A stretch of DNA of 19,023 nucleotides from Desulfobacteraceae bacterium UBA2771 (GTDB lineage: Bacteria; Desulfobacterota; Desulfobacteria; Desulfobacterales; Desulfosarcinaceae). The DNA is taken from positions 52,412 through 71,434 of the forward strand of contig DEIP01000036.1 of NCBI GenBank assembly GCA_002352605.1, given 5' to 3'. The position numbers were made by a program, and so were the translations under genes. The notes below the pieces were generated by a model. It was given only the letters and a program-made list of their open reading frames with translations, ran no database searches and was not told the origin of the DNA. Below, piece after piece: positions 15,601-19,023 of this stretch; the stretch's first letter is position 1, and each line of letters opens with the position of its first letter.

Positions 15601-16729
15601 CCTGGATGCCGCGACCATGTGGCACTGCACCATCTCAGGCCTGACGATGGTGCATCACCAGGATGCCGGTCGCAACTGGCAGCCGCAATGGCGCCCCTGG
15701 CCGGGTGAACAGGTGTCCATCGATGTGACGCGACCCGAGTCGGTATCCGGCCGGACCATCACCATAGACCGTTCCCGGCTGACACTGACCCCGGGGCAAC
15801 GATTATCCCGGTCAACACTCACCCTCGGGATTCGGTCCAGCAGAGGCGGGCGCCATCAGATCCAATTGCCGGACCAGGCCAACCTGCAGAGCGTCACGCT
15901 AAACGGCAAAAGCCTGCCCATCCGCCGGGACGGCCAACTGGTGACGGTTCCACTTGAGCCGGGTGCGCAGAAGGTGGATGTAAAATGGCTCCAGTTAAAC
16001 GATTCCATGAACCTGATCAAGGCCCCCCGGGTAAACGTGGGTGATGCCGCCGTCAATGCCGCCGTTACTTTTCAGATGCCCGACCACCGCTGGATCCTAT
16101 TTGCCGGTGGGCCTCGGCTGGGGCCCGCCGTGCTCTTCTGGAGCTATGTAATCGTGGTGATGGTCGCCGCCTTTGGTCTTGGAAAAACGGATATCACACC
16201 GTTGCGCACCAGCGGGTGGATGCTGCTGGGTCTCGGCCTGACCCAGATACCGGCGGTCTTTGCCGTACTGGTTGTCGGCTGGCTGCTGGTCCTGGGATGC
16301 CGCTGCCGGACGGATGCGCCGGGCAAGCCCCTGGCCTTCAATCTTACCCAGGTGCTTACGGTGCTCATCACCCTTGCCGCCCTGTCCGCGCTTTACAGCG
16401 CCATTGAACGGGGCCTGCTGGGCATTCCGGACATGCAGATCGCCGGAAACCACTCCACGCGTTTTCAACTGAATTGGACCCAGGACCGTATTGGCGGAAC
16501 CATGCCCACCCCCTGGGTGATAAGCCTGCCCCGGTGGGTCTACCGCCTGCTCATGCTGGCCTGGTCCCTCTGGCTGGCCTTCAGCCTTGTGTCATGGTTG
16601 CGTTGGGGATGGCGCTGCTTTTCCAAAGAAGGCCTGTGGAAACCCATCAAATGGCGCCGCAAAGCCAAGCCGGCCGAAAATGAGAAGGAGGCCCAGGACT
16701 CGGAAACACGGGTATCGACGCAGGCCTGA
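12635..16729 (+). CDS. Large multi-domain membrane protein, unknown function
   Basis: I do not recognise this 1364-residue protein. It starts with a signal peptide (MIRARSFLVVLL to MAAAA). A long beta-rich exported region (about 30-470) with many DGR, GDHL and PGG turns follows. Membrane helices come next (about 476-493, 494-512, 514-530, 544-562), then a short soluble stretch, then helices about 674-694 and 702-722. The second of these ends LVPVQSLRAE, like an internal signal sequence. A second exported beta-rich domain (about 727-1155) begins with ELQRRLLEPPPCLPHC and contains a possible Cys pair. Four or five more helices (about 1165-1325) and a charged cytoplasmic tail close it. The two halves look like one plan used twice: exported beta domain, then helix bundle. 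ATG 12635 has GGAG five bases upstream; the frame is open back to 12461 only because it overlaps ppdK. It lies 40 bp after ppdK. A cell-envelope role is plausible but unproven. Confidence 0.8.
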   Translation: MIRARSFLVVLLVVCWADLLMAAAAPVPVPDIPATLEPWKDWVLHDLSDQKCPAHFDNGTIRRCWWPTWLAMDVGAQGALFKQQVTVFAPTWVTLPGDTAHWPVSVTIGEDGLPVTGRAGRPSIRLEPGDHLINGAFIWERLPEMLQVPASTGILSLMVDGREIVEPDLDTQGRLRFHGNGGTARREDTMTATLFRLIEDDIPMRVITRIMLQVSGRTREIRLAALLPEGGKVIKITSPLPARLSDNGDLLVQARPGRWDIQMTARLDGPAKTLSAGKGRYGDEIWSFKAVNHLRMVKVLGAPTIEPARTRMPDEWKGFPAYMLKPGGALTFEEIRRGDPDPAPDQLDLARTWWLDFDGSGFTIHDRISGTLSRTWHLSMGDPMRLGRVAVDGRDQLITLQGDRPSPGVQLRHGKISLEADSRLARTSSTLPAVGWDHDFRNVTGTLHLPPGWTLFSTTGADIPHGAWLQRWNLLDFFLALVIAISAYKVRNRTTGLLALLTLVLTFHEPGSPRHVWLHLLAVAALLKYLPNGWFRKLVKLWGAGAVVTLIVIALPFMVQQVRTAIYPQLVPTGNGDYQWPAVPGAGMRVETQMTDTREPASAFKRAGKTAHKSQLSEKRQTSHRPRFLSDPDALIQTGPGLPAWQWQSVQLHWNGPVDRTQQIRLWLISPTMNLVLGLVRVVLLFLLIVVFLDLRNWRRQLPISVTASASALILALVLLVPVQSLRAETSNHAFPPQPLLEELQRRLLEPPPCLPHCADVSRLELAATPDQLRLIMQVHAQVDTAIPLPVTLETWRPNRLTLNNEPVKSLARDDRGNLWMVLPQGVHQIKMTGTTGRVDEIRIAFPIVPHVGTYAGVGWQARGFGPDGRMDATIALTRLQKDSASHNAMPKSDIPTFFHVARTLHLGIQWEVTTRIRRITPPGDPVRLSIALLENASLTTAGIQVKAGVAQITMGPQETDAQFSTTIPITPTIRLAAPRDVPWTETWTLDAATMWHCTISGLTMVHHQDAGRNWQPQWRPWPGEQVSIDVTRPESVSGRTITIDRSRLTLTPGQRLSRSTLTLGIRSSRGGRHQIQLPDQANLQSVTLNGKSLPIRRDGQLVTVPLEPGAQKVDVKWLQLNDSMNLIKAPRVNVGDAAVNAAVTFQMPDHRWILFAGGPRLGPAVLFWSYVIVVMVAAFGLGKTDITPLRTSGWMLLGLGLTQIPAVFAVLVVGWLLVLGCRCRTDAPGKPLAFNLTQVLTVLITLAALSALYSAIERGLLGIPDMQIAGNHSTRFQLNWTQDRIGGTMPTPWVISLPRWVYRLLMLAWSLWLAFSLVSWLRWGWRCFSKEGLWKPIKWRRKAKPAENEKEAQDSETRVSTQA

Positions 16730-16884
16730 AAGAATCTCACCGAACCATCATCGAGGCGGACAACGGCCCTCAATCCTGCCGGATGACGGCAGCCCATCGG
16801 CCCGATTGGGTCCTCATGGATATCAAGATGCCTGAAGAGAATTTGTTTCTGATCTGTATCGTTAAATTACACACAATTCGTTGA
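16723..16884 (+). pseudogene. Decayed response-regulator receiver fragment
   Basis: One frame, open from 16684 to a TGA at 16882-16884, reads GLKESHRTIIEADNGPQ and then AAHRPDWVLMDIKMPEE. This matches strand 2 (TIIEADNG) and strand 3 of a CheY-like receiver. DWVLMDIKMP carries the phosphoacceptor Asp and its following Lys-Met-Pro. After MPE the similarity ends abruptly (NLFLICIVKLHTIR), and strand 1 with its acidic pair is missing, as are the rest of the receiver and any output domain. No start codon or ribosome site fits. I read it as a relic of a deleted two-component regulator. It lies between the membrane-protein stop and the alanine dehydrogenase start and overlaps the former by a few bases. 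Confidence 0.65.
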
Positions 16885-16902
16885 CCCTGAAAAGGAGGGA
16901 CC

Positions 16903-18021
16903 ATGATTGTCGGTATTCTTAAAGAGATCAAAACGGAAGAAAACCGAGTGTGCATGACTCCGGCGGGCGTGGAGGTGATGGTCCACAACGGGCACACGGT
17001 GCTGGTGGAGAAAAGCGCAGGTGCCGGCAGCGGCTTTGCCGACGAGACTTACGTGAAAGCCGGGGCCAAGATGATCGACACTTCCAAGAAGATCTTCGAT
17101 ACGTCTGACATGGTCATGCATGTCAAAGAACCGTTGCCCCCCGAGTACGACCTGATCCGCGAAGGGCAGATCGTCTTTACCTACCTGCATCTGGCCGCCG
17201 ACGAAACCCAGACCTGCGCCCTGATTAGGAGCAAGTCGGTGAGCATCGCCTACGAGACCATCCAGAAGGCCGACGGCAGCCTGCCCTTGCTGACCCCCAT
17301 GAGCGAGGTAGCCGGGCGCATGGCCATCCAGCAAGGGGCCAAGTACCTGGAGATGGCCCAGGGCGGCCACGGGGTATTGCTGGGCGGCGTTCCCGGTGTG
17401 GATCCGGGAACGGTGGTGGTAATAGGCGGCGGCGTGGTAGGCGTCAATGCGGCCAAGATGGCCTGCGGCCTGGGCGCCAAGGTGTACCTGCTGGACATGA
17501 ACCTGGACCGGCTGCGCTACCTGAACGACGTGATGCCAGCCAATTGTTTCACCCTGATGTCCGGTCCGGCGACCGTCCGCGAACTGGTCAAGGTGGCCGA
17601 CGTGGTGGTAGGTGCGGTGCTGATCCCCGGCGCCAAGGCACCGCGCCTGGTGACCCGGGAGATGCTGGGGACCATGAAGAAGGGATCGGTCCTGGTGGAC
17701 GTAGCCATCGACCAGGGCGGCTGCTTCGAAACATCCAAAGCGACTACCCACGACGATCCCATCTACGTGGTGGACGGGGTCGTGCACTACTGCGTGGCCA
17801 ACATGCCCGGAACCGTGGCCAAAACCTCGACCCTGGCACTGACCAACGCCACACTGCCCTATGCGGTCGAGATTGCCAACAAGGGCTGGCGACGTGCCAT
17901 GCAGGAGAATGCGGAAATTAAGCTGGGGGCCAATGTGATCACGGGCCAGGTCACCCACAAGGCTGTCGCTGAGGCCTTCGACCTGGAATACACATCCGTG
18001 GAGACGTTGATCGGCGGTTGA
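16903..18021 (+). CDS. ald: Alanine dehydrogenase (NAD)
   Basis: This cytoplasmic enzyme reversibly deaminates L-alanine to pyruvate and ammonia with NAD. The 372-residue length is typical. It opens with MIVGILKEIKTEENRVCMTP, where Arg15 binds the substrate carboxylate. Lys75 in MHVKEPLP, His96 in YLHLAA and Asp270 in AIDQGG fall on the known catalytic positions. The Rossmann loop is VVVIGGGVVG (171-180), and Asp198 after YLLDMN should bind the adenosine ribose, which favours NAD over NADP. Nothing essential is missing. A GGAGGGACC ribosome site precedes ATG 16903. The same pyruvate pool is used by PPDK encoded upstream, so a metabolic link is plausible. The gene is probably transcribed separately, because the receiver relic and over 170 bp separate it from the membrane protein. 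The repeat copy 2 begins 15 bp after its stop. Confidence 0.97.
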   Translation: MIVGILKEIKTEENRVCMTPAGVEVMVHNGHTVLVEKSAGAGSGFADETYVKAGAKMIDTSKKIFDTSDMVMHVKEPLPPEYDLIREGQIVFTYLHLAADETQTCALIRSKSVSIAYETIQKADGSLPLLTPMSEVAGRMAIQQGAKYLEMAQGGHGVLLGGVPGVDPGTVVVIGGGVVGVNAAKMACGLGAKVYLLDMNLDRLRYLNDVMPANCFTLMSGPATVRELVKVADVVVGAVLIPGAKAPRLVTREMLGTMKKGSVLVDVAIDQGGCFETSKATTHDDPIYVVDGVVHYCVANMPGTVAKTSTLALTNATLPYAVEIANKGWRRAMQENAEIKLGANVITGQVTHKAVAEAFDLEYTSVETLIGG

Positions 18022-18035
18022 TGGCCTTGGAAATA

Positions 18036-18134
18036 ATAAAACCTACGGAGATGGTGCCGGATTTTTGTTCGTGTTCAAGGCGTGTCGATAGTTGCATACG
18101 GGTTTCATGTGGCCATCGATGCAACGCAGAACGC
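18036..18134 (+). repeat. Dispersed structured repeat, copy 2
   Basis: This is the gap-free partner of 6765-6863. The main stem here is 18086-18093 with 18111-18118. Two of its pairs, 18088/18116 (A-T) and 18089/18115 (T-A), replace the G-C and C-G pairs of copy 1, while another pair becomes A-C and is lost. The conserved, unpaired GCAACGCAG (18121-18129) and GCATACGGGT (18094-18103) are identical in both copies. It lies 15 bp after ald and about 90 bp before the ssrA promoter. It may act as the ald 3' end. Confidence 0.8.
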
Positions 18135-18170
18135 AAACGTCCATTTTTCAAAGATGTTACTTTGTTGTTG

Positions 18171-18202
18171 TCATCCCCGCGCAAGCGAAGATCCATTTTT
18201 TT
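18171..18202 (+). repeat. Degenerate palindromic repeat with T-run
   Basis: TCATCCCCGC, a GCAA loop region, then GCGAAGATCCA resembles the widespread bacterial palindrome whose minus strand reads MDPRLRGDD; here it reads MDLRLRGDD. The right arm is mutated, so two stem pairs are broken. CGC (18178-18180) still pairs with GCG (18185-18187). Seven T residues (18196-18202) follow, so it could also stop transcription from ald. Confidence 0.5.
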
Positions 18203-18223
18203 AATTAGTTGGGGGCTTCCGAA

Positions 18224-18252
18224 TTGACATCACCGCACAGGAGGGTTAATAT
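18224..18252 (+). promoter_or_regulatory. Sigma-70-type promoter of ssrA
   Basis: TTGACA (18224-18229), exactly 17 bases, then TAATAT (18247-18252). The -35 is perfect and the spacing optimal. Transcription should begin near 18259, about 20 nt before the mature tmRNA 5' end, as expected for a precursor trimmed by RNase P. Confidence 0.85.
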
Positions 18253-18372
18253 ACAGGCAAGATTGTTCTTTAAAAATTTGGGGGCGAAACGGCTTCGACG
18301 GGGATAAAGAAGCACCAGATTGCATGCCGAGCTCCTGCCGACTCGTAAAACCGGTGGGAAATAAATATAATC

Positions 18373-18405
18373 GCTGACGATTATAACTACGCCGTAGCAG
18401 CTTAG
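18373..18405 (+). other. tmRNA proteolysis-tag reading frame
   Basis: The resume codon GCT (18373) opens ADDYNYAVAA, followed by TAG (18403-18405). With the alanine charged on the tmRNA itself the tag is (A)ADDYNYAVAA. The end AVAA is the kind of C-terminus recognised by ClpXP and related proteases. Confidence 0.93.
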
Positions 18406-18605
18406 TGCTACCGTTCTACCGGGTTTTTCCCGCGAACCTGGATAGAACGTCGACTAGTGGGATAGCCAATGTTGAATGCCTGCTACAACAACGGCGAACT
18501 TCCAGCAGGATAGCCTTTGAAGTACCCTGCCTGATGGAGACTGACGAAGGTGAAACTTAGAGATCAGGACAAGCATGTAGATATCTGTGTGGAATATTTT
18601 CGGAC

Positions 18606-18633
18606 GCGGGTTCGACTCCCGCCGCCTCCACCA
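18606..18633. other. Probable attachment site at ssrA 3' end
   Basis: The T arm and acceptor 3' strand of tmRNA form a classic integration target. A tyrosine recombinase gene ends 17 bp beyond CCA, pointing toward ssrA. The integrated copy keeps the RNA gene whole. The second att repeat must lie beyond the window, so the exact core cannot be set. Confidence 0.55.
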
Positions 18634-18649
18634 TTGTTTTGTTGTTTTT

Positions 18650-19023
18650 TCAAATACTTACAATTTCACGCCACCTTACTCTGGTAGAATTCCAAGCGTT
18701 TTCAAGCTTTGCTCCATCATCTGGGGCAGGCACATACCGGTAATAATGGTCCACAATCATTCTGGTTGTGGTATGGCCGACCTGTTTCTGGACGTAACTC
18801 ATCCGCTCATTATTATCCATTGCGTTCGTGACAAATGATGCCCTGGTGTCTTTGATGCTGATGCGGGTTGTAATACCCAATTTTTCCAGGGTCGGGTTGA
18901 TGACGCATCTATTCATGGTGTGCCGATGGATAGGACGTCCCTGTTTATTCAGAAAAACAAAGTCGTCCCCATTTCCTTTCCACGTCCGTTTCCGCTGTTC
19001 CCGCAAGGACTCTACAATAAATT
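18650..19023 (-). CDS. Tyrosine recombinase/phage integrase, C-terminal part (partial)
   Basis: The frame is open to the right window edge, so only the last 120-odd residues are seen; the catalytic N-terminal half and DNA-binding domain lie outside. The visible part is the end of the catalytic domain: FVFLNKQGRPIH, then IKDTRASFVTNAM, whose Arg is the second catalytic arginine (Lys stands where HxxR usually has His), then QVGHTTTRMIVDHYYRYVP with the catalytic His and the Tyr nucleophile in the YY pair. Such enzymes integrate and excise phages, plasmids and genomic islands. Its TGA stop is 17 bp from the 3' end of ssrA, the expected layout for an ssrA-integrated element. There is no sign of decay in the visible part. 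A TTG at 19006 could be taken as a start, but the upstream frame continues with sensible residues, so it is not. Confidence 0.9.
   Translation of the reverse strand, partial: FIVESLREQRKRTWKGNGDDFVFLNKQGRPIHRHTMNRCVINPTLEKLGITTRISIKDTRASFVTNAMDNNERMSYVQKQVGHTTTRMIVDHYYRYVPAPDDGAKLENAWNSTRVRWREIVSI

Larger units (their letters stand above)
18280..18633 (+). ncRNA. ssrA: Transfer-messenger RNA (tmRNA)
   Basis: This one-piece tmRNA of 354 nt rescues ribosomes stalled on broken mRNAs and tags their products for proteolysis with SmpB. The tRNA-like part is complete: GGGGGCG (18280-18286) pairs with CGCCTCC (18623-18629) to form the 7-bp acceptor with one G-T wobble. The T arm is GCGGG-TTCGACT-CCCGC (18606-18622), and a discriminator A and encoded CCA end at 18633. 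The hallmark 5' sequence GGGGGCGAAACGGCTTCGACG is present. T-rich sequence after 18633 is the probable terminator. Confidence 0.98.

Noticed and set aside
16867..17958. Minus-strand frame of 363 codons opposite alanine dehydrogenase
   Set aside because: Alanine dehydrogenase is complete on the plus strand with all catalytic residues; the antisense translation is His/Gly-rich shadow.

Overview
The window looks like a chromosomal segment of a Gram-negative, probably anaerobic bacterium. I infer a Desulfobacterota (sulfate-reducer-like) host, but no rRNA or respiratory marker is present to prove it. Supporting signs are the mix of pyruvate phosphate dikinase, NAD alanine dehydrogenase and dodecin, a lipoprotein plus an outer-membrane-type protein, two sigma-54-type promoter sequences, and a tmRNA tag reading ADDYNYAVAA. 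All product names come from reading the translations; no search was run.

Layout, left to right. Bases 1-89 are the end of a single-stranded DNA-binding protein gene (Gly-rich linker and DDIPF tip), facing a minus-strand pair: a coiled-coil lipoprotein (2376-3131) and, 4 bp downstream, a protein with a 5'-nucleotidase fold whose metal ligands appear lost, fused to a beta-barrel-like tail (197-2371). Next on the minus strand are a processive family 2 glycosyltransferase (3551-4957) with a sigma-54-like promoter, and an orphan sensor histidine kinase (5165-6118). A plus-strand dodecin (6481-6693) has its own terminator. The Hsp90 chaperone HtpG (6911-8845, minus) has a clear sigma-70 promoter.

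A gap of about 1 kb between htpG and ppdK has no convincing protein gene. It holds a near-consensus sigma-54 promoter (9483-9498) followed, about 75 nt later, by a strong intrinsic terminator (9544-9585). Between them lies an unpaired CUCCUCCUU stretch complementary to a Shine-Dalgarno sequence. I propose a sigma-54-dependent small RNA here; this is the most original signal in the window.

On the plus strand follow pyruvate phosphate dikinase (9868-12594), a 1364-residue unrecognised membrane protein (12635-16729) probably co-transcribed with it, a decayed response-regulator receiver fragment (about 16723-16884), and alanine dehydrogenase (16903-18021). PPDK and Ald both act at the pyruvate node (PEP/pyruvate and alanine/pyruvate). 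The tmRNA gene ssrA (18280-18633) has a textbook promoter. A tyrosine recombinase gene, cut by the window end, points at its 3' end, the usual layout of an element integrated in ssrA.

A 99-bp sequence occurs twice (6765-6863 and 18036-18134), gap-free and about 79% identical. It contains a stem in which two base pairs changed on both sides, suggesting a dispersed structured RNA or repeat family.
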